A DNA stretch of 64,000 nucleotides, from contig CP064988.1 in assembly GCA_016699855.1 (NCBI GenBank), forward strand, positions 2,632,501 through 2,696,500. Reading direction: 5' to 3'. The translations under genes were made by a program, and so were the position numbers. Positions 1 through 8,916 of this stretch are shown here, in pieces. The notes beneath the pieces are model-generated. The model worked only from the letters and a program-made list of their open reading frames with translations, did no database searches and was not told where the DNA came from. This stretch comes from Rhodospirillales bacterium (lineage in GTDB: Bacteria > Pseudomonadota > Alphaproteobacteria > Reyranellales > Reyranellaceae). The first letter of the stretch is position 1, and each line of letters opens with the position of its first letter.

Positions 1-2300
1 AGGGCGGCTTCTTCGTCAAGCGACCGCCGCTCGGCGGCACGCGCGAGCAGGCCCAGGCCGAGGGGATCGAGTGCTACAAGACACTGATCCGCGGCATGCT
101 CGACATCACCGACAACCTGTCGCCCGAGGGCGGCGTGGTGCCGCCGTGGAGCGTGCTGCGCCATGACGGCGACGATCCCTACCTCGTGGTCGCCGCCGAC
201 AAGGGCACCGCGACGTTCTCGGACATCGCCAACGGCGTGTCGGCCGAGTACGGCTTCTGGCTCGGCGACGCCTTCGCCTCTGGCGGCTCGGCCGGATACG
301 ACCACAAGCGCATGGCGATCACCGCGAGGGGCGCGTGGGAGAGCGTCAAGCGCCACTTCCGCGAGACCGGACACGACGTCCAGACGACGCCGTTCACGGC
401 GGTCGGCGTCGGCGACATGTCGGGCGACGTGTTCGGCAACGGGCTGCTGCGCTCCGACCGGACGCGGCTGCTGGCCGCGTTCGACCACCGCCACATCTTC
501 GTCGACCCGGCGCCCGATCCGGCCACGAGCTTCCAGGAGCGGACGCGGCTGTTCATGCTGCCGCGCTCGTCGTGGGCGGACTACGACCGCGCCCTGCTGT
601 CGCCGGGCGGCTTCATCGTCGAGCGCTCGGCCAAGTCGGTCGAGGTGCCGGCGGCGGCGCGCGCCATGCTCGGCGTGGCCGAGGAGCGCGTGACGCCCGT
701 CGAGCTGATGCGCGCGATCATCAAGGCGCCGGTCGACCTGCTGTTCTTCGGCGGCATCGGAAACTACGTTAAGGCCTCGACCGAGGCGCACGCCGACGCC
801 GGCGACAAGGCCAATGACGCGCTGCGGATCGACGGCCGCGAGATCCGCGCCCGCGTGGTCGGCGAGGGCGCCAATCTCGGCTGCACGCAGCGCGGCCGCA
901 TCGAGGCGGCGCAGGCCGGCGTGCGTATCAACACCGACGCGATGGACAACTCCGCCGGCGTCGACACCTCGGACCACGAGGTCAACATCAAGATCGCCCT
1001 GGGCGACGCCGTGCGCCGCGGCCAGATCTCGGTGCAGGAGCGCGACCTGCTGCTGGCCTCGATGACCGACGAGGTCGGCCATCTGGTGCTGCGCGACAAC
1101 TACCAGCAGACCCAGGCGATCACGCTGGCGGCCGCGCAGGCGATGCCGGCGCACGAACGCCACGCGCGCATGATGCGGGCGCTGGACCGCGCCGGCCGGC
1201 TCGACCGCGCCGTCGAGTTCCTGCCCGACAACGACGCGATGAAGCGGCGCGCCGCCGCCGGGCAGCCACTGACGCGGCCGGAGCTGTGCGTGCTGCTGGC
1301 CTACGGCAAGATCGCGGTCAACGAGGAGATCCTGGCGTCGGACCTGCCCGACGACCCGCTGCTCGAGGGCGAGCTGTCGCGCTACTTCCCCGGCGCGATG
1401 CGCGAGGCGTTCGGCGATTCCATCCGCCGCCACCGGCTGAAGCGCGAGATCGTGTCGCTGCAGATCACCAACTCGCTGGTCAACCGAGTCGGCAGCACCT
1501 TCGTGCACGACATCCGCGAGCGCACCGGCGCCACCACCGCCGACATCGCGCGCTGCTTCGCGATCGTGCGCGACAGCTTCCTGCTGCGCGAGGTGTGGAC
1601 CGACATCGAGGCGCTCGACGGCGCGCTGGTCGCCGACGCGCAGACCGCGATGCTGATCGCCACGCAGCGCCTGGTCGAGCGGGCCACGCTGTGGGCGCTG
1701 CGCGGTCTGCCGCGGCCGGTCGACATGACGAAGGCGGTCGACGCGCTGCGTCCTTCGGTGGCGATCCTCGCCGAGGGGCTCGAGGATCTGCTGCCGCAGG
1801 GCGAGCGTGCCGCGATCATGCAGCGCGCCGAGACGTTCCGCCTGGCCGGCGCGCCCGAGCCGCTGGCCCGGCGCGTGGCCGCGCTCGACACGCTGGGCGC
1901 GGCCGGCGATGTCGCGGCGCTGGCGGCGGTCGCGCGGGTCGGCGTGCCCGACGCCGCGCGGCTCTATTTCGAGCTGGGCGCGCGGCTCGGCTTCGACTGG
2001 CTGCGCGCGGCCGCCGAGCGCCTGCCGCGCGAGACGCCGTGGCAGATGATGGCGTCCAACGCGCTGGTCGACGACCTCGCGGGCGTGCAGCGCTCGCTGG
2101 CGGCGTCGGCGCTGTCGGGCGCGCCGGTCGACGCGCAGACCGTCGAAGTCGGCGGTCTGATCGAGCGGTGGATGACGCCCAGGCTCGAGGCGCTGGAGCG
2201 CGCCGAGCGCCTGATGGTCGACCTCAAGACGCAGCCGCAGGTCGACCTCGCGATGCTCACCGTCGCGGTCACAGAACTGCGCGGCCTGGCGACCGCCTGA
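1..2300 (+). CDS. gdhB: NAD-specific glutamate dehydrogenase, large type (5' truncated by window edge)
   Basis: The open frame runs in from the window edge (codons from base 3) and gives 765 residues, the C-terminal part of a family usually near 1,600 residues. The enzyme oxidatively deaminates glutamate to 2-oxoglutarate with NAD and works in the cytoplasm in amino-acid catabolism. The visible start carries the FFVKRPP segment and further on the dinucleotide-fold stretch with FFGGIGNYVK and the VVGEGANLG motif typical of the catalytic domain; the rest is the helical C-terminal region of this family. It ends in TGA at 2298-2300 and no convincing terminator follows directly. The ATG at base 96 is internal, not a start. 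The symbol is used in the sense of the large NAD-GDH family. Confidence 0.93.
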   Translation, partial: GGFFVKRPPLGGTREQAQAEGIECYKTLIRGMLDITDNLSPEGGVVPPWSVLRHDGDDPYLVVAADKGTATFSDIANGVSAEYGFWLGDAFASGGSAGYDHKRMAITARGAWESVKRHFRETGHDVQTTPFTAVGVGDMSGDVFGNGLLRSDRTRLLAAFDHRHIFVDPAPDPATSFQERTRLFMLPRSSWADYDRALLSPGGFIVERSAKSVEVPAAARAMLGVAEERVTPVELMRAIIKAPVDLLFFGGIGNYVKASTEAHADAGDKANDALRIDGREIRARVVGEGANLGCTQRGRIEAAQAGVRINTDAMDNSAGVDTSDHEVNIKIALGDAVRRGQISVQERDLLLASMTDEVGHLVLRDNYQQTQAITLAAAQAMPAHERHARMMRALDRAGRLDRAVEFLPDNDAMKRRAAAGQPLTRPELCVLLAYGKIAVNEEILASDLPDDPLLEGELSRYFPGAMREAFGDSIRRHRLKREIVSLQITNSLVNRVGSTFVHDIRERTGATTADIARCFAIVRDSFLLREVWTDIEALDGALVADAQTAMLIATQRLVERATLWALRGLPRPVDMTKAVDALRPSVAILAEGLEDLLPQGERAAIMQRAETFRLAGAPEPLARRVAALDTLGAAGDVAALAAVARVGVPDAARLYFELGARLGFDWLRAAAERLPRETPWQMMASNALVDDLAGVQRSLAASALSGAPVDAQTVEVGGLIERWMTPRLEALERAERLMVDLKTQPQVDLAMLTVAVTELRGLATA

Positions 2301-2510
2301 CCGCCGGTGGCGCGTCGAGGCGCGGCCGCCACAACGGGTTGGGCGGCGCCGTCGAAAGACTCGCGCGCGTGCACATAGGCGCGTGCGCTCGATTCAATAA
2401 ACACCGGAATTTTATGGGTTTCGGCGCTCACGGCGGCGTGACGCAAATGTCACGGTTTCGCCCCAATTGGGCCTAGCGAAGGCCACCGCCGGCTCCTACC
2501 TATACCTGCG
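2301..2510. other. Intergenic region upstream of the candidate small RNA
   Basis: No gene is seen between the dehydrogenase stop and the hairpin cluster. Two short signals stand out: an inverted repeat CGTGAC-N6-GTCACG at 2437-2454, and CTATAC at 2500-2505, which would fit an alphaproteobacterial -10 element and place a transcript start near 2511, at the foot of the first hairpin. No well-spaced -35 is visible (TTGGGC at 2467-2472 is 27 bases upstream of the -10, too far), so an activator binding the inverted repeat is possible. Confidence 0.4.
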
Positions 2511-2612
2511 TATCTCCCCCGAACGTGGTTCCCCCAAACCACGTTCCGCCTCGCAAGAGGCTTTTGGCCGCCGTTCCAATTCTCCCCCCGGAACGGCGGC
2601 CATTTTCTTTTG
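2511..2612 (+). ncRNA. Candidate small RNA: three hairpins, C-rich loops, intrinsic terminator
   Basis: Three perfect consecutive hairpins are present: 9 bp (2522-2530 / 2537-2545, loop CCCCCA), 5 bp closed by a GCAA tetraloop (2548-2561), and 12 bp (2566-2577 / 2590-2601) whose 12-base loop ends in six C, followed by ATTTTCTTTT, an intrinsic terminator. CTATAC at 2500-2505 would start transcription just before hairpin 1, giving about 100 nt. Loops rich in C can pair with Shine-Dalgarno sequences, as described for the CcsR (cuckoo) and alpha-r sRNA families of Alphaproteobacteria; membership in either is inference. The alternative is that it is only the terminator region of the upstream dehydrogenase transcript, but that does not explain hairpins 1 and 2. 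Confidence 0.45.
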
Positions 2613-2683
2613 TGGAGATCGATCGCGCCGCGCGTCGCGTTCTTCGCAATCGCGATCAACCGCGAACGTGTAGCGTCGCCGGC

Positions 2684-3547
2684 GTGAACAAGCCCGCCAC
2701 CCGCCTCTCCTACGCCGACCGCATCGCGCGCGTCGTCGACCACATCGCGGCGAATCTCGACGCGACGCTGACGACCGAGCGCCTCGCGGCGGTCGCGCAT
2801 TTCAGCCCCTACCATTTCCATCGCATCTATCTCGGCGTCACCGGCGAGACGGCCGGCGACACGATCCGCCGCTACCGCCTCAACCGCGCCGCGACGGCGC
2901 TGACGCATGGCGACCGCGCCATACCGGCCATCGCGCGCGAGGCCGGCTACGGCGGCGCGGCGGCGTTCACGCGCGCCTTCGCCGCGGTCTATGGCGCGAC
3001 GCCCGGCGCCTACCGCCGCGCGCATCGCGGGCGCGACCATCGAACGGCGAACCAGCAGCAGGAGTCCGCGATGAGCCACCCCACCGAGATCGTCACGCTG
3101 CCCGCGCGGCGGCTGTTCATGGCGACGCACATCGGCCACTACCACGAGATGGCGGCGGCGTTCGACCGCACGGCGGCGTGGCTGGGCAGCCGCGGCCTGC
3201 TGGCCGACGACCGCGCGGCCATCGCGATCTACCGCGACCTCGATCCCAGCGTCGTGCCGTCGGCCAGGCGCCGCACCGACGTCGGGTTCTCGGTGGCGCC
3301 CGGCGTCGCCGCCACGGACGGATTCAAGATCGTCGATCTTCCCGGCGGCCGGCACGCGGTGATGCACCACAAGGGCCCCTACGCCGAGCTGGAAGCCGCG
3401 TGCTCATGGCTGTTCGGCGTTTGGCTACCGGCGAGCGGCGAGGAGACCGCCGACCGGCCGTTCTTCGACCACTACCTGAACGACTGCAAAGCGCTGCCGC
3501 CGGCGGAGTGGCGCACCGACGTGTGCGTGCCGCTGGCCGACCGCTGA
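2684..3547 (+). CDS. AraC-family regulator with GyrI-like effector domain
   Basis: The GTG at 2684 gives 287 residues. Residues 10-105 form an AraC-type double helix-turn-helix, with the FSPYHFHRIY segment typical of this DNA-binding domain. After a short linker, residues from about 125 form a GyrI-like / SOUL-type ligand domain (TLPARRLFMATHIGHY onward; GRHAVMHHKGPY), as in transcription activators of the Rob/BmrR effector type. Such proteins bind small cationic molecules and switch on detoxification or efflux genes; the ligand here is unknown. The frame is open upstream to an ATG at 2525, but that start would run through the terminator hairpin at 2566-2601, so the GTG after it is preferred. 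It stands alone between the small RNA and the ccm operon. Confidence 0.8.
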   Translation: MNKPATRLSYADRIARVVDHIAANLDATLTTERLAAVAHFSPYHFHRIYLGVTGETAGDTIRRYRLNRAATALTHGDRAIPAIAREAGYGGAAAFTRAFAAVYGATPGAYRRAHRGRDHRTANQQQESAMSHPTEIVTLPARRLFMATHIGHYHEMAAAFDRTAAWLGSRGLLADDRAAIAIYRDLDPSVVPSARRRTDVGFSVAPGVAATDGFKIVDLPGGRHAVMHHKGPYAELEAACSWLFGVWLPASGEETADRPFFDHYLNDCKALPPAEWRTDVCVPLADR

Positions 3548-3659
3548 CGCCGCGGCGCTCCGCGCCGTCTTCGCGACGCGCGCGGACGTGATATGAAAGG
3601 CCCGCTCCGGGGCCGGCGATCGGTCGCGGACTTCCGCCATCCGGACCGTCACGCCCCGC

Positions 3660-4331
3660 ATGCCCCGCCTCGTCGCCATCGACCTCGCCTGCCGCCGCGG
3701 CGGACGGCTGGTGTTCGCGGGCCTGGGCCTCGACGTCGGCGCCGGTGGCGCGCTGCTGCTGACCGGACGCAACGGCTGCGGCAAGTCCACGCTGCTGCGC
3801 GTGTTGGCGCTGCTGACGCCGGCGCTGCGCGGCACGTTCGCGTGGGACGGCGTGCCGGCCGCCGACGACGCCGACGCGTGGCGCGGCCGGATCGCCTGGC
3901 TGGGCCACGCCGAGGCGGTCAAGGGCGACCTCAGCGTACGCGAGAACCTGGTCTCGGCGGAGACCTTGAGACGTGGGCGCGCGCCGGCAGCGGCGGAGAT
4001 CGCGCGGGCGGCGGAGCGGTTCGATCTCGGCCCGCTGCTCGACCGGCCCGGCCGCCATCTCTCGGCCGGCCAGCGCCGGCGCGCGGCGCTCGCCCGCGTG
4101 GTCCTGTCGGACGCGCCGCTCTGGCTGCTCGACGAGCCGGCCAGCGGCCTCGACGCCGCGTCGCGCGTCGCCCTGCACGAGGCCTTGGCGGCGCACCGCG
4201 GCGGTGGCGGCATCGCGGTCGTCTCGTCGCACGGCGAACTCGATCCGCCGGACGCGACGGTCATCGACGTCGGCGCCTTCGCACCGTCGGCCGCGGCCGA
4301 CGACGCGCGCTGGACCGGGGACGCCGCGTGA
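3660..4331 (+). CDS. ccmA: Heme exporter ATP-binding protein CcmA
   Basis: This 223-residue ABC ATPase has Walker A GRNGCGKS (residues 36-43), the signature LSAGQ (134-138) and Walker B LWLLDE (154-159). With CcmB and CcmC it forms the inner-membrane complex that releases holo-CcmE during cytochrome c maturation (System I). It is the first gene of a run of nine ccm genes in the standard order, and its TGA overlaps the GTG start of ccmB by two bases, indicating translational coupling. Length is normal for the family. Confidence 0.95.
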   Translation: MPRLVAIDLACRRGGRLVFAGLGLDVGAGGALLLTGRNGCGKSTLLRVLALLTPALRGTFAWDGVPAADDADAWRGRIAWLGHAEAVKGDLSVRENLVSAETLRRGRAPAAAEIARAAERFDLGPLLDRPGRHLSAGQRRRAALARVVLSDAPLWLLDEPASGLDAASRVALHEALAAHRGGGGIAVVSSHGELDPPDATVIDVGAFAPSAAADDARWTGDAA

Positions 4332-4993
4332 GCCGCTTCACCACGCTGCTGGCGCGCGACATCCGGCTGATCTGGCGGCGGCCGGGCGACGTGGCCGTCG
4401 TGCTGGCGTTCTTCGTCCTGGCGGCGGCGCTGTTCCCGCTCGGCGTCGGCCCCGAGCCGAACGCGTTGCGGCGGATCGCGCCGGGCGTGCTCTGGGTGTC
4501 GGCGCTGTTCGCCGCGATGCTGTCGCTCGACCGCCTGTTCGCCGACGACCAGGCCGACGGCACCCTCGACCATCTGATCCTGTGCGGCCTGCCGCTGGAG
4601 CTGGCGGCGCTCGCGAAATGCCTGGCCCATTGGCTGACGTCGGGCCTGCCGCTGGCGATCCTGTCGCCGGCGCTCGGCCTGCTGTTCGGCCTCGACCACC
4701 AGGCGGTCGCGGTGCTCGCGGGAACGCTGCTGCTGGGGACGCCCAGCCTGTCGCTGCTGGGCGGACTCGGGGCGGCGCTGACGCTCGGCGCCCGCCGTGG
4801 CGGGGCGCTTCTGGCGCTGCTGGTGTTGCCGCTGGCGGTGCCGATCCTCATCTTCGGGGTGGGCGCGGTGGAGTCGCTGGTAACCGGCGACGGAATCGTA
4901 ACCCACTTCGCGTTGCTGGGCGCCTTCCTCGCCGGCGGCGTCGCGACGCTGCCCTGGGCGATGGCGGCGGCGCTGCGGCAGGCTGCGGAGTAG
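4328..4993 (+). CDS. ccmB: Heme exporter membrane protein CcmB
   Basis: The GTG at 4328 overlaps the ccmA stop (GTGA) and gives 221 residues, the usual CcmB length. The protein is almost wholly hydrophobic, with about six membrane helices, and starts with the characteristic cytoplasmic segment ending in DIRLIWRRPGD. It is the permease partner of CcmA. The start is decided by the overlap and by the family N-terminus; reading further upstream would translate the ccmA region in a wrong frame. Confidence 0.95.
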   Translation: MSRFTTLLARDIRLIWRRPGDVAVVLAFFVLAAALFPLGVGPEPNALRRIAPGVLWVSALFAAMLSLDRLFADDQADGTLDHLILCGLPLELAALAKCLAHWLTSGLPLAILSPALGLLFGLDHQAVAVLAGTLLLGTPSLSLLGGLGAALTLGARRGGALLALLVLPLAVPILIFGVGAVESLVTGDGIVTHFALLGAFLAGGVATLPWAMAAALRQAAE

Positions 4994-5038
4994 ACACGCG
5001 CGCGGAAACCGGGTTTTAGGAGCGCCGGGAGAGGCCCG

Positions 5039-5761
5039 ATGCCGTCGATCCACGTTCTCGCCAATCCAGCGCGGTTCCAGCGCTTCAGCGCCCGCGTCCA
5101 GCCGTGGCTCGCGGCGGCGACGGCGGCGCTGTGGCTGGCGGGGCTCTATCTCGCGCTGGTCGGATCGCCGGCGGACTACCAGCAGGGCGAGACGGTCCGC
5201 ATCATGTTCGTGCACGTGCCGGCGGCGTGGCTGGCGATGGGCGGCTACGCCTTCCTCGCCGCGATGGGCGCCTCGCTGCTGGTCTGGCGCCATCCGCTGT
5301 CGGCGTTGCTGGCGCGCGCGACGGCGCCGGTCGGCGCCGCCTGCGCCCTGATCTGCCTGGTGAGCGGCTCGTTCTGGGGCCGACCGATGTGGGGCACGTG
5401 GTGGGTGTGGGACGCGCGGCTGACGTCGATGTTGCTGTTGTTCTTCCTCTATCTCGGCCACATGGCGCTGGCGCGCGCGTTCGAGGATTCCGAGCGCGGC
5501 GACAAGGCGTCGGCGGTGCTGGCGCTGGTCGGCCTGGTCAACCTGCCGGTGATCAAGTTCTCGGTCGACTGGTGGAACACGCTGCACCAGCCGGCCTCGG
5601 TGCTGAAGCTCGACGGACCCGCGATCCATCCGACGATCCTGACGCCGCTGCTGGTGATGGCCGCCGCCTATCTCGCGTTGTTCGCGCTGCTGACGCTGAT
5701 CCGCACCGACGTCGAGCTGGCGCGCCGGCGGCTCGAGACCGCCGCGATGGCCGGCGCATGA
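5039..5761 (+). CDS. ccmC: Heme transporter CcmC
   Basis: This 240-residue integral membrane protein carries the tryptophan-rich WGTWWVWDARLTS motif (around residues 120-132) that handles heme on the periplasmic side, and conserved HVPAAW near residue 60 and WWNTLHQP near residue 180. It loads heme onto CcmE. A GGGAGAGG-like ribosome site lies just before the ATG. Its TGA overlaps the ccmD ATG. Confidence 0.96.
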   Translation: MPSIHVLANPARFQRFSARVQPWLAAATAALWLAGLYLALVGSPADYQQGETVRIMFVHVPAAWLAMGGYAFLAAMGASLLVWRHPLSALLARATAPVGAACALICLVSGSFWGRPMWGTWWVWDARLTSMLLLFFLYLGHMALARAFEDSERGDKASAVLALVGLVNLPVIKFSVDWWNTLHQPASVLKLDGPAIHPTILTPLLVMAAAYLALFALLTLIRTDVELARRRLETAAMAGA

Positions 5762-5934
5762 GCGGTTTCCTCGCCATGGGCGGCTACGGCGCCTATGTCT
5801 GGCCATCCTACGCGGTCGCGGCGCTGGCGCTGGGCGGCCTGCTGGCGGTGTCGCTGGCGCAGCGCGCCGCGGCGCGGCGCGAGCTGGCCGCGCGCGGCCT
5901 CGACCGGCGCAAGCGCGGCGGGGGCGACGCATGA
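5758..5934 (+). CDS. ccmD: Heme exporter subunit CcmD
   Basis: This is a 58-residue single-span protein: GGYGAYVWPSYA leads into one membrane helix, followed by a basic tail (RRELAARGLDRRKR). These features, the length and the place between ccmC and ccmE identify CcmD, which stabilises the CcmABC-CcmE complex. The ATG overlaps the ccmC stop and its own TGA overlaps the ccmE ATG. Confidence 0.93.
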   Translation: MSGFLAMGGYGAYVWPSYAVAALALGGLLAVSLAQRAAARRELAARGLDRRKRGGGDA

Positions 5935-6386
5935 CGCCGAAGCGCAAACGCCTGTGGCTGGTGCTGGGGTCGGTCGGCGCTTTGGGCGTGGCGGTCGGGC
6001 TGGTGCTGTCGGCGCTCGACGACAACCTCGTCTTCTTCAACTCGCCGACCCAGATCGCCGAGAAACGCCCGCCGCCGGACAAGCGGCTGCGGGTCGGCGG
6101 GCTGGTCGCGCCGGGCAGCGTCGAGAAGCAAGGCACGGTCGCGACGTTCGAGATCACCGACACGCGCACGGTCCTGAAGGTGACCTACACCGGCGTGCTG
6201 CCCGATCTGTTCCGCGAGGGCCAGGGCGCCGTGATCGAGGGCTCGGTGCGCGCCTACGGCGTGTTCGTCGCCCGCGAGGTCCTGGCCAAGCACGACGAGA
6301 ACTACATGCCGCCGGAGGTCGCCAAGGCGTTGAAGGACGCCGGCCACTGGAAGGACGGCGCCAAGCCGGAGGCTCCGCGCAAATGA
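5931..6386 (+). CDS. ccmE: Cytochrome c maturation heme chaperone CcmE
   Basis: This 151-residue protein has an N-terminal signal anchor (residues 8-28), an OB-fold domain, and the HDENY motif with H121, the residue that binds heme covalently, and Y125. The C-terminus is a short flexible tail. CcmE carries heme from CcmC to the CcmF/CcmH lyase in the periplasm. The start overlaps the ccmD stop. Confidence 0.96.
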   Translation: MTPKRKRLWLVLGSVGALGVAVGLVLSALDDNLVFFNSPTQIAEKRPPPDKRLRVGGLVAPGSVEKQGTVATFEITDTRTVLKVTYTGVLPDLFREGQGAVIEGSVRAYGVFVAREVLAKHDENYMPPEVAKALKDAGHWKDGAKPEAPRK

Positions 6387-6393
6387 GCCGGCC

Positions 6394-8376
6394 ATGACCC
6401 CCGAGATCGGCCACTACGCGCTGACGCTGGCGCTGTGCGTCGCCGCCGCGCAGGGAATCCTGCCGCTGGCCGGCGCCCGGCGCGGCGATCCCGGCATGAT
6501 GGAGGTCGGCCGCTCGGCCGCGCTGGCGCAGTTCGCGTTCGTGGCGATCGCGTTCGCGGCGCTGATGCATGCCTACGTCGTGAGCGATTTCTCGATCGCC
6601 AACGTCGTGCGCAACAGCCACACGTCCAAGCCGCTGCTCTACAAGATCAGCGGCACGTGGGGGAACCACGAGGGCTCGATGCTGCTGTGGGCGCTGATCC
6701 TGGCGGCGTTCGGCGCCAGCGTCGCGGCGTTCGGCGGCAACCTGCCGCGCACGCTGCGGGCGCGCGTGCTGGCGATCCAGGGGCTGATCGGCGTCGGCTT
6801 CCTCGCCTTCATCCTGTTCACGTCCAATCCGTTCGACCGGCTCGATCCGGCGCCGCTCAACGGCGACGACCTCAACCCGCTGCTGCAGGATCCCGGCCTC
6901 GCCTTCCATCCGCCGCTGCTCTACCTCGGCTATGTCGGCTTCTCGATCACCTTCAGCTTCGCGATCGCCGCCCTGCTCGAGGGCCGGGTCGACGCGGCGT
7001 GGGCGCGCTGGGTGCGGCCGTGGACGCTGGCCTCGTGGTGCTTCCTGACGCTGGGCATCGCGCTGGGCTCGTGGTGGGCCTACTACGAGCTGGGCTGGGG
7101 CGGCTTCTGGTTCTGGGACCCGGTAGAGAACGCCTCGCTGATGCCGTGGCTGCTCGGCACGGCGCTGCTGCACTCGGCGATCGTCACCGAGAAGCGCGAC
7201 GCGTTGAAGAGCTGGACGGTGCTGCTGGCGATCCTCGCCTTCTCGCTGTCGCTGCTGGGCACCTTCCTGGTGCGGTCGGGCGTGCTGACCTCGGTGCACG
7301 CCTTCGCGCAGGACCCGGCGCGCGGCATGTTCATCCTGATGTTCCTGGTGCTCGTCACCGGCGGCGGGCTGGCGCTCTACGCGTGGCGCGCGCCGTCGCT
7401 GGCGCCGGGCGGGCTGTTCGCGCCGGTCAGCCGCGAGGGCGGGTTGATCTTCAACAACCTGCTGCTGGCGACGCTGACGCTGACGGTGTTCCTCGGCACG
7501 CTCTATCCGCTGGCGCTCGACGCGCTGGGCGGCGCCAAGGTCTCGGTCGGTCCGCCGTTCTACGCCGCGACCTTCCTGCCGTTGTCGCTGCCGCTGCTGG
7601 CCGCCGTGGCGGTCGGCCCGTTCCTCGCGTGGAAGCGCGGCGATCTGGCGGCGGCGCTGCGGCAACTGCGCGCGGTCGGCGCGCTGGCGCTGCTGGCCGG
7701 CGTGGCGACGGCGTTCGTCGCGCACCGCTCGACCACGCTGGCGGCCTGCGGCGTGGCGGTCGCGGTATGGCTGATCCTCGGCGCGGCGCGCGAGCTGGCC
7801 GTGCGGATCAAACTGTTCGCCGCGCCGCCCGGCCAGTCCTGGGCGCGCTTCACCGGCCTGCCGCGGGCGGCGATCGGCATGTCCATCGCGCACGCCTCGC
7901 TCGGCGCCATGGTGCTGGGCATCGTCGGCGTGTCGGTGTGGCAGACCGAGACCATCGTCTCGGTGCGGGCCGGCGACGTCGTCAAGCACGCCGGCTACGA
8001 GGTGACGTTCGAGGGCGCCACCGGGTTCGACGGCCCCAACTACGCCGGCGAGCGCGGCCGCCTCGTCTACCGCCGGGGCGGCGCGATGGTCGCGACCCTG
8101 GAGCCGGAGCGGCGCCTCTACACGGTGCAACGCCGCGCCACGACCGAGGCGGCGATCCGCAGCGGGCCGCTGGGCGACATCTACGCGACGCTGGGCGAAT
8201 CCGACGGCAAGGGCGCGTGGACCATCCGCCTCTACGACAACCCGCTGGCGCCGTGGATCTGGATCGGCGCGGCGCTGTGCGCGCTGGGCGGCTTCGTCTC
8301 GCTGACCGACCGGCGCCTGCGGGTCGGCGCGCCCACGCGCTCCCGCCACGCCGCCGCCGCGCAACCGGCCGAATAG
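6394..8376 (+). CDS. ccmF: Heme lyase CcmF
   Basis: This 660-residue polytopic membrane protein shows the WGNHEGSMLLW motif (around residue 88) and the WWD-type heme-handling motif GGFWFWDPVENASLMPW (around residues 236-252). It joins heme to apocytochrome CXXCH sites with CcmH and CcmI. Length and motif order are normal. It starts eight bases after the ccmE stop, within the operon. Confidence 0.97.
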   Translation: MTPEIGHYALTLALCVAAAQGILPLAGARRGDPGMMEVGRSAALAQFAFVAIAFAALMHAYVVSDFSIANVVRNSHTSKPLLYKISGTWGNHEGSMLLWALILAAFGASVAAFGGNLPRTLRARVLAIQGLIGVGFLAFILFTSNPFDRLDPAPLNGDDLNPLLQDPGLAFHPPLLYLGYVGFSITFSFAIAALLEGRVDAAWARWVRPWTLASWCFLTLGIALGSWWAYYELGWGGFWFWDPVENASLMPWLLGTALLHSAIVTEKRDALKSWTVLLAILAFSLSLLGTFLVRSGVLTSVHAFAQDPARGMFILMFLVLVTGGGLALYAWRAPSLAPGGLFAPVSREGGLIFNNLLLATLTLTVFLGTLYPLALDALGGAKVSVGPPFYAATFLPLSLPLLAAVAVGPFLAWKRGDLAAALRQLRAVGALALLAGVATAFVAHRSTTLAACGVAVAVWLILGAARELAVRIKLFAAPPGQSWARFTGLPRAAIGMSIAHASLGAMVLGIVGVSVWQTETIVSVRAGDVVKHAGYEVTFEGATGFDGPNYAGERGRLVYRRGGAMVATLEPERRLYTVQRRATTEAAIRSGPLGDIYATLGESDGKGAWTIRLYDNPLAPWIWIGAALCALGGFVSLTDRRLRVGAPTRSRHAAAAQPAE

Positions 8377-8379
8377 CGC

Positions 8380-8916
8380 ATGTCCGGACGCTGGCTCTTC
8401 GCCCTGCCGCTGGCGATGCTCGTCATCATGGCCGGCTTCTTCGGCTACGCGCTGACGCAGAACCGCAATCCCGCCGACATCGGCACGGCGCTGGTCGGCA
8501 AGCCGGCGCCGGTGGTCGATCTGGCGCCGTTGCGCGACGGCGCCCCGCGGCTGAGCTCGGCGGATTGGAAGGGCCACGTCACTGTCGTGAGTTTCTTCGC
8601 GTCGTGGTGCGCGCCCTGCCAGATCGAGCATCCCCTGCTGCTCCGCCTGGCGCGCGACGGCGTGCGCGTGCACGGAATCAACTACCGCAACAAGCCGGAC
8701 GAGGCGAAGGCGTGGCTGGCCAAGCTCGGCGACCCCTACGAGCGGATCGGCGTCGACGCCGACGGGCGCGGCGGGGTCGAGTTCGGCATCAGCGGCATTC
8801 CCGAGACTTTGGTGATCGACAAGTCCGGCGTGATCCGCCTGCACCTGCGCCGGCCGCTGACGCCGGCCGACGTCACCGACGCGATCCTGCCGCTGCTGAA
8901 GGAGCTGGCGAAGTGA
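8380..8916 (+). CDS. ccmG: Thiol:disulfide interchange protein CcmG (DsbE)
   Basis: This is a 178-residue membrane-anchored thioredoxin-fold protein. The N-terminal anchor is at residues 5-25 and the active site WCAPC at 76-80; the cis-proline region GIPETLVID is also present. It reduces the apocytochrome CXXCH thiols before heme attachment. It starts three bases after the ccmF stop and its TGA overlaps the ccmH GTG. Confidence 0.96.
   Translation: MSGRWLFALPLAMLVIMAGFFGYALTQNRNPADIGTALVGKPAPVVDLAPLRDGAPRLSSADWKGHVTVVSFFASWCAPCQIEHPLLLRLARDGVRVHGINYRNKPDEAKAWLAKLGDPYERIGVDADGRGGVEFGISGIPETLVIDKSGVIRLHLRRPLTPADVTDAILPLLKELAK

Noticed and set aside
3425..8844. Very long minus-strand frames opposite the ccm operon (for example 3425-6169 and 6154-8844)
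   Set aside because: Arg/Gln/Ala-rich shadows of high-GC genes on the plus strand, with no domain pattern or ribosome site.
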